This document shows, one piece after another, positions 46,781 through 59,399 of a stretch of 64,000 nt of DNA. The notes under the pieces are model-generated. The model did not search any database, was not told the origin of the DNA, and saw only the letters and a list, made by a program, of their open reading frames with translations. The position numbers were made by a program, and so were the translations under genes. The DNA is taken from positions 58,316,668-58,380,667 of the forward strand of contig NC_080080.1 in NCBI RefSeq assembly GCF_949987535.1. The letters run 5' to 3'. Source of the stretch: Balaenoptera acutorostrata. Taxonomy: Eukaryota; Chordata; Mammalia; Artiodactyla; Balaenopteridae. Every line of letters starts with the position of its first letter. Position 1 is the first letter of the stretch.

Positions 46781-47479
46781 CCTTACTCTTTGTTTTCACT
46801 CAGACCCTTTTGTCAACTCTGACCTGTTTTAACCTCTCTGTGTCACCTTCCTGTTCAGGGCTGATTTACAGTCATCCGGTTGAGAGGTAAGTCAAAGTCG
46901 TTCTTTAGAGTAAAGTTATTCCTGCTCTGGAGCCCTGGAGCCCTGAGATTCCTCCTATACCTGAGAACACAGTGTGCGAATGAGGGCCTCTCAGAATAAT
47001 GTATTCAAAAATACAAAGTCAAAAGAGTTATATTGAGAAAAATAAAGAAAAAGATTTAAGTACACAACAAATGTCATTCCTACATAGCTAGTACTTTGGC
47101 ATCCTGAGGGGAAGCATGACCCAAGTTAGAGTTATGAGCAAATAAAATTGTAATAGAATGGCAGGGGAGTGAACCCTAGTGGCAGCAGGCCTTCAGATGG
47201 TCCCCCAACACCCTTTTTTCTACTATCGTAACCCCTGGCTTAGGATAGTTCCTAGAACCCTGTACCAACAGTGGGTCCTAGAGGAGACAAGACAGAGAAT
47301 AACCCTGCCCTACCCCGAGAGAGTCCCTATCAGACAAAGTAGTAGCTTCTTGAGCCTATTAACCTGGTCTTAACGTTTTATCTTTTTATTGATACTTTAG
47401 CATAGGACATACATCCCTCTTCAAAAGGAAAACAATTTCCCTATCTAGGCCATTTTCTAGCCTAGAACCTAAAACCTAT
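46779..47479. other. Unassigned intronic sequence
   Basis: Nothing recognised. Confidence 0.4.
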
Positions 47480-50130
47480 GATCAGAGATAAAGAAGAATA
47501 TCTCATAAAATTAAATGAGTCAATTTATCAAGAAGGCATAAAACCCTAAATATTTATACACCTAATGCAGCTTCAAAATATGTGAAGCAAAAGCCTACAG
47601 AACCAAAGGGAGAAATAGACAAATCTACAGTTATAGCTGAATATTTTAATTACTCTCAATTATTGATGGTTGGTAGCAAGAAAATGTAAGAATATAGAAT
47701 ATTTGAACAATACCAACTTAACCTAATTAACATTTATAGAACACTACACTGAATAATTGAAAAATAAATACTGCTTTTAATTGTATAATAAATATTTACA
47801 GAGATATACTGTCTACTGGGGAGAAAGCCAAGTCTCAGTAAATTTCAAAGGATTGAATCAAACAGAGTAAATTCTTTAACCACAATGGAATTAAATTTAA
47901 AAATCATTAAAAAAAAGGTCACTAGAAAATCCCCAAATATATGAAAATTGATCAGTATTCTTCTAAGTAATCACTTGGAAGAAAGAAAAAATCACAATGG
48001 TAATTAGAAAGAACTTTAATTGAAAATTAAAATGCATCCTATCAAAGTTTGCAGAAGTTAAATCACAGCTTAGAGGGAAATATATAGCTTTAAATCAGTG
48101 ATCTAATCTGCCATCCAAAGAAGCTAGAAAAAGAAGAGGAAAGAAAAAAAGATACGGTGGGAAGTCAATGAAATAATAAATAAAAAACAATAGAGAAAAT
48201 GTATGAAACCAAAAGCTGATTCTTTGAGAAGATCAAATCCTAGTTATACTGATTTTATAAAGAGAGAAAGCACAAATCGCCAATATCCAGCATGGAAGAG
48301 AGGATGTCATACAGATCTACAGACTTTAAAAGGATAATTAGGACATGCTACTTTATGATGTTAGTAGAGGACTTTATGCCAGTATGTTTGACAGCTTGGA
48401 TGAAATGGGAAAATTCCTTGAAAAACATAAATTAACAAAACTGACCACCAGAAGTAACAGGATGTTTGAATAACCTACCATCTATTAAAGAAATGGAATT
48501 TATAATTGAGAACCTTTGCACACGGAAGACTCCAGGCCTGGATGCTTCACTACTGAACTCTATTAAATACTTAAGGAAGACATATGTAATACTAATCTTA
48601 CAAAACCCTTTACCAAAAAAAAGGAAGATGGTATATTCCCAATAAATTTTATGAGGCCAACATAACCCTAATACTAAAAACATACAATGACATTACAGAT
48701 AAAGAACATTATAGAATTTCAATATATATAGATACAAAAATACTAAACCAAATATTAGCAAATCAAATCTAGCCATATAAAAATGGATAATACATTATGA
48801 CCAAAGTTTCTTTTTTTTCTTCCAGGAATATAATTTTTGTTAAATACTTGAAAATCAATTGGTATAATTAACTATATTAATTAGATAGAAAGGAAAAAGC
48901 CACATGATCATGTCAATAGATGTAGAGAAAACAAAGTTCAACACCTGTTCATGATTTAAAAAAAAAAAGCTCTCAACAAATTAGAAGCAGGATGGAAATT
49001 CTCGAATTGATAAAGAGCATATATAAGAAACCTATAACATCACACTTAACAGCAAAAGATAATTTCCTCCACCAATATTAGGAACAAGACAAGGATGTAT
49101 GCTCTAACTGCTTTGTTCAACATAGTGCTAGGGGATTAGCCAGTGTGATAAGGCAAGAAAAATAAATGAAAGGCATAAAGATTAGGAAAAAAAGAAAGTA
49201 AAACTGTCTCTATGTGCAGATGATATGATCATCTACAGAGAAAATCCTAAGGAATAACAAAACTACCAGAACTGATGAGTGAACTTAGCAAGGTCACAGT
49301 ATACAAGGTCAGTTTACAAAAACCAGTTTCATGTACTACATTGAAAAAATGAAATTTAAAAAAAATGTTTACAATGGCATCAAAATCTAAACACTTGGGG
49401 ATAAAATTAATGAAAATATACAAAAAATGTGTGTGAAATCTATTAGACATTGATGGGAGTAGTTAAAGAAGACCTAAACAAATGAATTGACATACCATGT
49501 TCAATTAGTAAACTCAATCTGGTTAAGATGTCAGTTCTTCACAAATTGATGTATAGATTCAGTGCCATTCCCAGTGAAAATCTCAGCAGGACTTTTTGTA
49601 GTAATTCATAAGCTAATAGAAAATGTCTGTGGAAATACAAAATATCAATAATATAATAGAAAAATAAGAACAAAATTGCAAGACTTACTCTACTTGATTT
49701 CAGGACTTACTATAAAGTGAGAGCTATCCAGACATTGTGCAACTGGTGCTACAGGATAGAAAGGTAGAGTCATGCAACAGAATAGAGAGGCCAAATACAG
49801 ACCGACATAGAAATGGCTTAACAAAGTCACCAAAGAAATTCAGTGGAGAAGTCTTTTCAACTAATGGTCATAGAAAGAAAAGAAAAAACCTCTATCCCTA
49901 CGTTGCACCATACACAAAAATTACTTCAAAATGAATCTTATATATAAATATAAAAGCTAAAACTTATAAACTTCTTGAAGAAAATAGAGGAGAAATCTTT
50001 TCAACCTCAGGGTAGGTGAAGAATTTTTAGACAAGAAAACACTAACTATAAAAGAAAAAAATTAATGAGTTAGATGTTATCAAACTTAAATATGTATGAC
50101 CATCAAAGGACACAATTAAGAAAATAGATT
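47480..50130 (+). pseudogene. Decayed L1 ORF2, about 2.6 kb
   Basis: An ancient L1 copy whose order follows ORF2: endonuclease part (cctaaatatttatacacctaatgcagc near 47540), then attctttgagaagatcaaatcc (48218), cacatgatcatgtcaatagatgtagag (48900), the polymerase box region tatgtgcagatgatatgatcatctacagag (49210) and gcaagacttactctacttgatttcagg (49677). It has many stops and indels and no usable frame. It is 3'-truncated at about 50130. It is far older than the L1 at 34.8 kb. Confidence 0.85.
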
Positions 50131-51650
50131 AATAATTAAATAGATTTCCTCTGTTATTACCTTTACCTGGGAATATCCAAACATTGCATTCATTTTGTGC
50201 CTACTCTGTACCAGTCCCTTTGCTGGATGCAGAGAATATACTGTTGGACAAGAAAGATGTGGTCCTCATGGAGCATTCAGTTTAGTGGGAGAAATAGACA
50301 AACAAATTATTACAATATGAAATGACAACTGCAAGGATGGTGAAAGTATAACACTCATATTATGGTTTTCATTTTACAAATGTAGAAACCTGGCAATGGT
50401 TAATAATTTGCTAAGTTGCAAAGCCAGTCTTAGCTCATATTTGCTGACTCCTATTCTCCCCCTTGCCCTCCACCTTTTTTTTTTTCTTTCCGTTCTAAGC
50501 AGAGGGAGCGGAATTTTAAGCTTAGTGGCCAGGATCAAGTAGCAAATGGTATTCATGCTTTTAGTATACTAGGAAAAGAAATGGAATTGTAGCTATTTAA
50601 AGAAATTCCATTTCAATGTTGCTGTTTTAAAGCCTTGTTTTAAAGTTAGTTTTTCAGACTGTGATGTCGACATCAAAGTTAGGCAAGATTCTCAAAGGAT
50701 ATTCTCTTGCTGTATAGTGCCCAGTGAGTTGCAAAGGAGAGCTCTGTTCAGGCAGCCCATCTAATCTTTGCTTTGCTAACTACTTTTGGTGTATCCTTTT
50801 TTTAAAAGTTGGCAAAGTTAACAGGAAGGTGCTGGGAAGTAGAAGTAGAGAAAAATATAGGACTTGGAGCATATCACTTGGGAGAGAAGACTTTACTTTT
50901 TAAAGTAAATGTGTAATGGGAAATGCATGCTTTTGTCCTTCTTTTTACCCTTGCATTTGTGACAACAAAATATTTATTGTGTCTTGTGCTCTTCCAGTGC
51001 TTTGTACTCTTTAGAATCACTTCACATTACAGTACCTTTTGTATTTCTTATGTTTTTGACAGTCACTATCATTTCAGTTTAATCATGAGGCAACCCTGGC
51101 CAGAGGTTAAATGGCTATTTCAGGATGACTTCATAAACAACTTTGAATCCTTTCTTTCTGATTTTCCCCCTGTTTTTGTCTCATCTGCCATATATTTATA
51201 GATTTTCATGTTGATATGTTCCATTATGTCTCATTCTTGCCTTAGTCTTCTGTTTTCCCATGTCGAACTAGTGATACTTATCTTGTTTCCCAGTGACTTC
51301 CAAGCCATCATCATTGTCTTTCCTTCCTCCAAAAAGTCCTATGATTCTGATTTTCTCCATTGTTAGTGGTACCAGACCCCATTAAAGATACTTGAGTAGG
51401 AGTGGTTGCTCAATAAACGTTTATATGCGTAGAAAATGAAAGAACAAGCATGCCATTGTACATCTTCTGTTGATTTTCCTCTACCACCTTCCTTCTCTGT
51501 ATCTCATTTATTACCAAGTCATATTTATTTTTTCTACCATGTTTTTTTCTTCCCTAATAATTACTCTCTTTATTCCTATAGTATCCTCATTGCGTACTTT
51601 TTGCTTCCATTCCCTCCTCATTAAAGTCTGTTTTCCACAAACCTGCTAAA
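50131..51650. other. Unassigned intronic sequence with an old-repeat fragment
   Basis: About 50180-50460 (gtgcctactctgtaccagtccctttgctggatgcag, agtttagtgggagaaatagacaaac) looks like a dispersed old repeat of unknown family. The rest is unassigned. Confidence 0.4.
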
Positions 51651-53275
51651 ATAATCTTTGGTTTTATGTAACTTTTTCATATCATAGAAGTAATACTTGT
51701 CCTGATAATTCAAAAGTCCCCATAAGAAGAAAGAAGGAATTAATAATCACCTAGAATTCCACTCATCTTTCACCTTGCTGTGTGTATTCTTCTGGACCAC
51801 AAAAATGATATCATTTATAGGGAGATCACTTATCTGGCAAACTCTATTCTTGGCGACCTACCTTAAAAAAAAATTAAGCTAACGATGCCTGAGGAACGGA
51901 AATAGATGTAAAAATACAGCTCATATGTGTTTAATTCACATCAGAAAACATTTATTTAGGGTCATGGTATACAAAACACCATGCTAGGCACTTTGAGGGC
52001 TCAAAGGTAGCAATGGTTATTTATTTTCTAGGAATAGTCAGTCCAGTGAGAAGCACCAGCCTGTTGCCTTATTCAGTGTTAACACTCAGTCCCAACAAAT
52101 GTGGTTATGTGGTTTCTTGGCCCACAGAAAATGAAAAGTTGGGAATTAGCAGAAAGAGAATATATCTCTCCATTAACCGTCAATGTCCTGAGAGCAGCAA
52201 GCATAAAACTGATGTTGATGGAGCATATGGAATCTATATTTAAAAAAACTGTGCAAGTGAGCATATGAAATAAAAAGTTTTAAAACTCTGGATCCGTTTA
52301 ACATGGTGACAAGGAGTTCCTGAGGGCATATCACTCTATGTTACAGTTTAATAACCTTTCTATAACATTGTACCATCAAGTGAAGTTTGTTACGCTCAGT
52401 AGAGAAACAAGAAAGCAACTAATACATTTCTGAGAAATTTACAACAAAAATTATTAAAGTTTATCAGCCAAAGCAGTATAAACTTCCTTTATTAAAAATT
52501 GATTTATGTGGCATAAGTGTACTAACATTGTTAGGCTTATCATTTTTACCATGAGTACATCAGTATGGAGGTACGTCCCCAAATAATTTCATTCATCCCC
52601 AACAGTTGTCTAAGGGTTCTTGTCACCAAAGCCCCATGTTGTTTCCCTGCCCTTCCTTTCCAGGTGCAGATCTTAAAGATACAAGAGGTGATATTCTAAC
52701 CTTAGTGTCCAAAGTACACCGGACATATAACATGTAGTGTGTTTTTCAAGAGGATCCCTATTGACTGAGGGCACTGGATTTCTTTCTTAGCTATTGCTTT
52801 CCAAGTTGTATTGCCTTCTAGATTCACCTACCAGAAAAGTAAGTCCCACCCTACATGGCTACTAGCATACAGGATTCTGAACAAGCATGGCTTTTCTCTC
52901 TCAGCTCTTACTTCTAAATGGGAGTCCTGAGAGATCCCTGCCTGGGTCAGCTGGAAAAAAAAAAAAAAATGTCCCAGCCTGTGTACTTGGCGCATGCCTT
53001 TTTCCTAGATCATGAGAATAAACTTGCCCCTGTTTTCCAAAAATGAAACAATAGCCTAATCCATCAGGCCAATGGTTGGGGCCAATCAGGAAGCACGCCT
53101 GCTCAGTTTGTCACCTGCTTTCTGTCAGGCGCTTTCCCACGGTCCCCACCTGAGGTGTTTCTGTCAAGTAGGGGAAACAAACACGTTTGCGATATTCACA
53201 GTGCAGCCTTTTGAGTTCTGTAGGAACAAGCTCAGAAGTGTTCTGGGAACACAGAAAGGGGGAAATGACTACCAG
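51651..53275. other. Unassigned intronic sequence
   Basis: Around 51670-51800 wording (aacttgtcctgataattcaaaag, ccactcatctttcacc) is weakly reminiscent of an old L1 3' end. Nothing else is recognised. Confidence 0.4.
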
Positions 53276-53560
53276 GGGAGTCCATGAGGGCTTTGGAGTA
53301 AATGATGTCAGAACTAAGTCTAAAGGCTGAGGAAGAGATTGTAAAGTGGAGAAGGAGGAGAATGACACTCTAGGCAAAAAGCAAAGCAAAATAAAACAAC
53401 AGAGAGAAGCACAGAGCAAGTACAGAGACCAGGGGACAGGGAGGAGCCTGGTGGAAGGACAGGGTGATGGTGGCAGGCCTTAGTGCCAGACTGCATCAGT
53501 TTTGCTGACTTTGCCAGTGACATGCCATCATGTAAGGAGCATTTCGATGTTATAGGGAGA

Positions 53561-54800
53561 TTTTTTTTTTTTTAATTTTGGAGGGAGGGGGGTGCTTGAG
53601 TACTTTTTATCCCATGCATGTATTATACATGATCTTAAAGTTGTTTCTATGAATACAGAAATAACAAGCTGTGGAAAGATTGTGATAGCCTGTCAATTCT
53701 GAAAAAAAAAAAACACAACAATGTGCAAACAGTGAAGTTTCTATGTTAGAGGATACAAACAGAAAACAAACAAACAAACAAAACTCATGGTATGGTGAGT
53801 TTAATCCCATACCATGCATGTGATATAAAGCAAATAATGGGGCTGTAATTTAAAAGCAAGCCACAATAATAGTCAAGATTAAGAATGAATTTCTATCCAG
53901 TACACGATTGAAAAGCAAATATAAATAAAGGTATAAAATCAGCAAAGTTACAAAAAAATTGAGTAGGATCCTAAAAGTTACCATTGAATATGAATACAAG
54001 AAAATATTTCAGAAAAAAAATATTTCAGGAAAAACTGATGTGAAACAGAGCAAAACAAACTGAATGGAATCCTGGTGTGTGATGCTCATGGTATAATAAA
54101 AACATGTATTGGGCAAGAAAAATTGATTTCTAAAAAGAAACATATTTCAGTGAACTTTCAAGCTGTATAACAAGCTCCTAAAATGGTAACAAAACTATCA
54201 TAAAAGTTTTAATCTTCATCCTCAGAGCTTAAAAGTCCATCATCTTCAGAGCCAGGTAAAGAGAGCCTGAAAATCCACCATCATTACCAAAATCCAAATC
54301 ATTATTGGAACTCACTGCAGTGCAAATTTAGTCAGCCCCCTATGCAGGTTACCACTCTCCAGTTCCTTATAGTGTTTTGTTGCAAAGTTTATACTGTTAA
54401 GATGGAACTGAGTATTATAGTAATGCCTTTGTCATCATCTTTGGGCCACAGATTACAATAGCCATAAATTTAAATCTTAAGTGTGAGGGAAGTAATGAGT
54501 TCCACCTCAGATGGCCTGGACTTATTTGTTGCATGTGGCTTAGTTCTGTGAAGAAAAGGACCGACCTGCGTCTTTCCTGGGATGTTTTGTGTTGCTGGGC
54601 TTGCCACTGAGGAGGGTGGGGGCAGGGTAGTGCAGTGGTGTCTGGTAACCAGTAGCTGGTGATTACCATCTCCTGTGGCGGTCCACCTTCTGCCCATAAC
54701 ATGGTATCCTAAGCATAGAACATATTTGGAGATAAGTCTGGGCATCTGAATAGAAGTCTCTTTCATACGTGTTATTCTATATAAATGAGGTTACTTGCCT
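53561..54800 (-). pseudogene. Candidate processed pseudogene, parent not identified
   Basis: Read on the minus strand this looks like a retrocopied mRNA: a coding-like part (about 54770-54210) with a low-stop stretch rich in Pro/Ser/Thr, a frameshifted acidic end resembling SEDDGLLSSEDED then a stop at about 54212, a 600-bp AT-rich 3'-UTR-like tail, a gataaa hexamer (53606-53611) and a 13-base A tail (T run at 53561-53573). Frames shift several times, so it is not coding today. No flanking duplication was found and I do not recognise the parent. Confidence 0.4.
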
Positions 54801-55204
54801 TGAATTTGTTCAGATTTGCAGTAGAATTGTGTGACAAATATAAGTCTCTACCTTTTTTCTCTGAGTTCTTATTATATTCTTCTTATTATATATATTCTTA
54901 TTATATTTAAGATAGAACTGTATAATACTTAAATGTAGTACTCACTTATTCCCTTAATATTATTCCATGTATCCTCAACTACATTTTTAGTTGCTTGAAG
55001 GTACCTTTATTATTTTAATCCCCCAGTATGGGGTGGGACAGTAGTGATTGCTTATTTTGTTATTTGTGTTAAGGACTGTGGCATAGTGGGAAATTCAGAG
55101 GCCTAAATCTTATTTTTGACCTAACTCTTAACTAAAAGATTACAGTGTAATCTTGAGTAAATTTCTTTACTGCTTGTTCCTTTGTTCACCTGTAAAACGG
55201 AAGT
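54801..55204. other. Unassigned AT-rich intronic sequence
   Basis: Nothing recognised. Confidence 0.4.
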
Positions 55205-55812
55205 AGACTATATATTTTTCTTTTTTACATTTTTTAGCTTTAAAAAAAGCTCTAAAAGATAATTGTAAATTCACCCACAGTAGTTCTAAGAAATAATACA
55301 GAGAGATCCTGTATATACTTCACCCAGTTGCCTCCAGTGGGACCATCTTGCATAATTCCAGTGCAATATCACAACCAGGAGATTGACATTGATATAGTTC
55401 ACTGACCTTATTCACATTTTACCAGTTTTACATGCATCTGTGTGTGTGTGCAACATTGTCACATGTGTAGATTCATGTGACCAATACCACAGTGAACATA
55501 CAGAGCAGTCCCATCACAAGGATCCCTCTTGTTGCCATTTATTTATTTATTTAGGCTGTGCGTGGTCTTAGTTGCAGCACGTGGGATCTTCGTTTGTGGC
55601 ATGTGCGATCTTTAGTTGTGGCATATTGCCCTTTTATAGCCGCAGCTACCTCTTTCCCACCTCTAAATCCCTAACCCCTAGAAACCACTAATCTGTTTTC
55701 CATGTCTATACTTTTATCACTCAAGAATGTTATATAAATAGAATCATATAGTCTGTAACCTTTTGAGATTGGCTTTTTTCATACAACGTAATTCCCTTGC
55801 GATCCACCCAAG
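55205..55812 (-). mobile_element. Old L1 3' part, antisense, with a SINE fragment inside
   Basis: 55205-55530 is the same reversed L1 3'-UTR type as 8275-8612, and 55640-55812 continues with ctctaaatccctaacccctagaaaccactaatctg and gcgatccacccaag. The interval 55540-55640 (atttatttatttaggctgtgcgtggtcttagttgcagcacgtggg) is a truncated, reversed CHR-type SINE inserted in it. Confidence 0.65.
55807..55812. repeat. 6-bp direct repeat flanking candidate LTR, left
   Basis: cccaag, repeated at 56238-56243 on the other side of the inserted sequence. Confidence 0.5.
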
Positions 55813-56237
55813 TGTTGGAGGAGGTCATCGAGAGGATGTGACCACCGGTCGACCCCAGAGTTGGGCCTGGGCAATTGGAGGCTCCTCACCCCTGCCCCTG
55901 TCCTTGGAATGTACATTCTGCCCACTGTTTGCACACTAGGAGCTGTTTCAAGAATGCAGCCTTAAGAGAGAAAGGTGTTGCTGAGACCGTCTGGACTAGA
56001 TAGTGGCTGAACCCAGTTAAGGCCTCTGTACAAGCTCTTAAGATTCTGGTGGGTGTATGGAGATTTAGTCATCTTGCAGTCGCCCAAGGGAAGCCTCCTG
56101 TGTAAGTTCCCTTGCTTATTAAAGCCGCCACCCAACAATCTGGAGTGGCTGCCTCTTTCTTCTGTCTCTCCCTGCCCTCTGTGTATGGGGACCAGCTCCA
56201 GATTTTACCTGGGACGCCCCCAAGGTTTTGAATGAAC
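55813..56237 (+). mobile_element. Candidate solo LTR of an endogenous retrovirus
   Basis: A 425-bp sequence that splits an antisense old L1: gatccacccaag before it joins ccaagtagttgcatgtatc after it. It begins TG, has an attaaa polyadenylation signal near 56119 followed by an R/U5-like pyrimidine-rich end (ctgcctctttcttctgtctctccc), and is flanked by the 6-bp repeat cccaag, a length usual for retroviral integration. It ends in AC rather than the expected CA, so the boundary or class is uncertain. No gag, pol or env sequence adjoins. I cannot name the family. Confidence 0.5.
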
Positions 56238-56395
56238 CCCAAGTAGTTGCATGTATCAGTAGTTTGTTCCTTTTCATTACTGAGTGGTATTCCATGGTAC
56301 GGATGTATCACAGTTTGTTTAATTGAAGGACATTTGGTTTGTTTCCTGTTTTGGGCTATTATGTATAAAGCTACTGTGAACATTCATGTACACAT
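56238..56395 (-). mobile_element. Old L1 ORF2 fragment, antisense (continuation)
   Basis: gtagttgcatgtatcagtagtttgttcc, gagtggtattccatgg and gggctattatgtataaagctactgtgaacattcatgtac are the reversed C-terminal part of L1 ORF2, continuing the element interrupted at 55812. Confidence 0.8.
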
Positions 56396-56470
56396 TGAAT
56401 TTGGTGTACACTTTGCTGTATACCTGAAACTAACACAACATTGTAAATAAACTATACTTCAATTAAAAAA
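56396..56470 (+). mobile_element. L1 3'-terminus, forward
   Basis: ttggtgtacactttgctgtatacctgaaactaacacaacattgtaaataaactatacttcaatt followed by A-rich sequence is the extreme 3' end of a cetartiodactyl L1, in the opposite orientation to the fragment on its left. Confidence 0.7.
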
Positions 56471-56476
56471 ATTTTA

Positions 56477-56983
56477 GAGATTTCCCTGCTGGCGCAGTGG
56501 TTAAGAATCTGCTTGCCAGAGAACACATGTATGGACACCAAGGGGGGAAGTGGCAGGGGTGGGTGGTGTGATGAATTGGGAGATTGGGATTGACATATAT
56601 ACACTAATATGTATAAAATGGATAACTAATAATAACCTGCTGTATAAAAAAATAAATAAAATTAAAAAAAAAAAATCTGCCTGCCAGTGCAGGGGACACG
56701 GATTCAATCCCTGGTCCAGGAAGATCCCACATGCCGTGGAGTAACTAAGTCCGTGCGCCACAACTACTGAGCTTGCGCTCTAGAGCCTGTGAGCCACAAC
56801 TACTGAAGTCCGCGTGCCTGGAGCGCATGCTCTACAACAAGAGAAGCCACTGCAATGAGAAGCCTGTGCACCACAATGAAGAGTAGCCCCCGCTCGCCAC
56901 AACTAGAGAAAGCCCATACGCAACAACGAAGACCCAACGCAGCCATAAATTAATTAATTAATTAATTAAAAAAAAAAAAAAAA
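56477..56983 (+). mobile_element. CHR-type SINE interrupted by an L1 tail
   Basis: The only forward-oriented CHR SINE in the window. The head (tttccctgctggcgcagtgg) is at 56477-56519, and the body resumes at 56688 (tgcaggggacacggattcaatccctgg, containing the B box) and runs to an (ATTA)n-poly(A) tail. The 154-bp interruption is described separately. Confidence 0.92.
56520..56673 (+). mobile_element. 154-bp 5'-truncated L1 3' end inside the SINE
   Basis: Wording gtgtgatgaattgggagattgggattgacatatatacacta and ending in poly(A) is an L1 3' UTR. It is flanked by a 14-bp duplication of the SINE sequence (aatctgcYtgccag at 56506-56519 and 56674-56687, one C/T difference), showing target-primed insertion into the SINE. 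Confidence 0.88.
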
Positions 56984-56984
56984 C

Positions 56985-57330
56985 TTTGCTGGGATTTTGA
57001 TAAATCTATATTGACAACTTTACTATGTTGGGTCTTCCAATCCACTGCCTCGATATATCTCTGCATATATTTATGTCTTCCTTCATTTCTTTCAGCAGTG
57101 CTTTTGAATTTTTAGGCAACAGATTATTCTGTATATGTTTTTGCTAGATTTATATCTAAGTATTTCATTTTATTTTGAGTGATTGTAAGTGTAACTGTGT
57201 TTTAAATTTCAGTTTCCATGTGTTTGTTCTAAGTATATAGAAATGTGATTGTTTCTTGCATTGTTAATCTTCTATCCTATGATCTTGGTGAGCTAGATAT
57301 GGAGTCCTTTTAGCTCTGAACATCTAAAAG
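56985..57330 (-). mobile_element. Old L1 ORF2 fragment, antisense
   Basis: tttgctgggattttgataaatc, tatttatgtcttccttcatttctttcagcagtgcttt and tatcctatgatcttggtgagctagatatggagtcctttt are the reversed RT-region wording of L1. It is degraded. Confidence 0.75.
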
Positions 57331-57647
57331 GACACTGGCTAATTATTCTTTATCTCCAATGAAGATGGAATGAGTGGAAACCAAGTTGAGTTTCTCTGGA
57401 GTGGAAACCAGGTTAAGTCCAACCAAAGAAGAACTTATTAACCAAAAACAGGACCACTTCAATAGACCACCTAGAAAATGCCTCCTTCTCTGAGAGTTTT
57501 GACAGTGCTATAGTTAGCTTTTCATGGAAGACATACTGCTTGGCTTTAGATAATCTATTTAGTTCCCCAATAAACCCCAAAGATCTCTTGATTCCTTTAA
57601 AAATGGTCTGGTAACAGTATCCTCAAAGTAGGAGAATTAAGACTTGA

Positions 57648-57687
<40 letters not shown>

Positions 57688-58070
57688 TAGGTCTCTTTAC
57701 TTTAAAATCTGGGTTACTCAGTAAGTCTGGAATGTTTTTTAGTTGTACCCTCCAAAATAAATATCAATTATATTTTAAAGTTTCTGCTTAGGAAATAAAT
57801 AGTTGCTGCTGGAAACTACATGTACGTTTCACTCACAGGCACCTGCTAAAAAACACCAGTGAAGAGTATGTAAGTCGTTGTCAATGAAATGAGTCCCTCA
57901 GTAAGATCAGTATGGCCCTGGATTACCTTGGTAGGGATGCAGATCTGCAAAAACAAAAGGCTGATTTAGTCATGCATGATTCATGAACAGAGTTTCCTGA
58001 TAACAATCCAAGGTAGCTTTGTCCTGTCCTTCAAAAGCTTGAACGTCCAACACATAAACCCAGCAATATA
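57331..58070. other. Unassigned intronic sequence with (TG)n
   Basis: Contains a pure TG microsatellite at 57651-57685. Otherwise nothing is recognised. Confidence 0.5.
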
Positions 58071-58074
58071 GAAA

Positions 58075-58830
58075 TCAACAAGACATTCTTTATTTCATTT
58101 ATTTAGTATTACTATAAATGAATAGTGCAACACAGTTTTTGGTGTCGCAGAGGTTAGGGGTTTAGGCATTTTACTTTAGCAATTAAAAAAAATCTTCTAA
58201 AATTAAAGCACATACTTCCCTCCCCACTGAGGATGAACATGGCGACTTAGGAATATCAGGTACTGGGGTTTTAATGTGGAGACTCTTATGTCATTCAGTT
58301 ATTAACATCTGAGTGAAATGGCCCCTAATTGCTAAATTCTGCAGATTTTTTTGTGTGTGTTCTTCCTTTGCGGGTATTTGGTTGTGCCTCTTCTGCTTCA
58401 AAATCTTACTTGATAATCAGGTCTAAATTCATGATTCTGAGGATAGTTTCTTATCATCTTACTAACAGTAAAGCCCACAATCTTTAAGACTGATAGTTCC
58501 TTTCTCAATGCTGAGAGATCTTCCAAATTCTTGGTGATGTTTGTAGAAGTCTGTGTCTGGATGTGTGGAGTACTTCTATCCTTAAAAGAGGAATGCAGAG
58601 TATTGGAGTATACCGGCTCTTTTTTGTTCTGATATAAGCTAGGCAATTAGTGTGAGAGACGCAAACAGCACAAGTCACATCAGCACCACTTTTAATCATC
58701 AAGTGCTTGAACTTCCTAAGTGTAGCCAAGACCCTTCTTATCAGCAGGGTCAGCTTCCGGTGTGAGGAAATTGAAGTGCAAGTGCAGGAAATGACCTGCA
58801 TTAGATTTGGCATCGAGAAGGCCCTACTGA
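58075..58830 (-). pseudogene. Weak candidate processed pseudogene
   Basis: On the minus strand, two overlapping frames (58813-58505 and 58646-58398) read as protein-like, non-repetitive sequence with a frameshift between them, followed by an AT-rich tail with aataaa-type hexamers near 58085-58110. No domain or parent is recognised, no A tail is clear, and the two frames could be chance. Confidence 0.25.
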
Positions 58831-59399
58831 TGGCTGTGTTTGCCTAGAGCTCAGTGGGATCAGGGTCACTACAAAAGCGAGGAAGGGTGTGGCATAGGTG
58901 CTGTAGGGCTATATGTTATGAAGTAATACGTGTTCTTCTATGTATATTAGGTTTTGGTGGTCTTAAGAGGCTAAAAGTTTATTGAGGAGAGCGTAAATAT
59001 ATGATAAGCAAATAGAATAGATGAGAAGAATATAGGTCCTCTATAACTTCCGTTTGTAGATCTTTATGGTAAGCACCTCAGGGGCTCCAGGCTTTCTTGA
59101 AATCAAAGTCAAGAAATATTTCACATTCAGAAATAATTTTTAAACTGAAGGTTTTGATCGTCTCCACATAAAATTTTAATAGCATATTTAACTTGGAGAT
59201 AACATTTTAAAATTTAAACTCCAAGATGAAGTAAAATGAGAAAAACAGCTTTTGTTTCCTGCCTTCAGATCTTTAAATGCCTTGTCAGATCCCTGACTCC
59301 CGAAGTGGGATGGTAGATCCACTGCTCTGCCTGTATTTGGAGGTTGTAGGAGGAAAGTAAAGAACACAAATGCTTCTCACTGGTTCCCTCTCCTTCACT
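58831..59399. other. Unassigned intronic sequence
   Basis: Nothing recognised. Confidence 0.4.
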
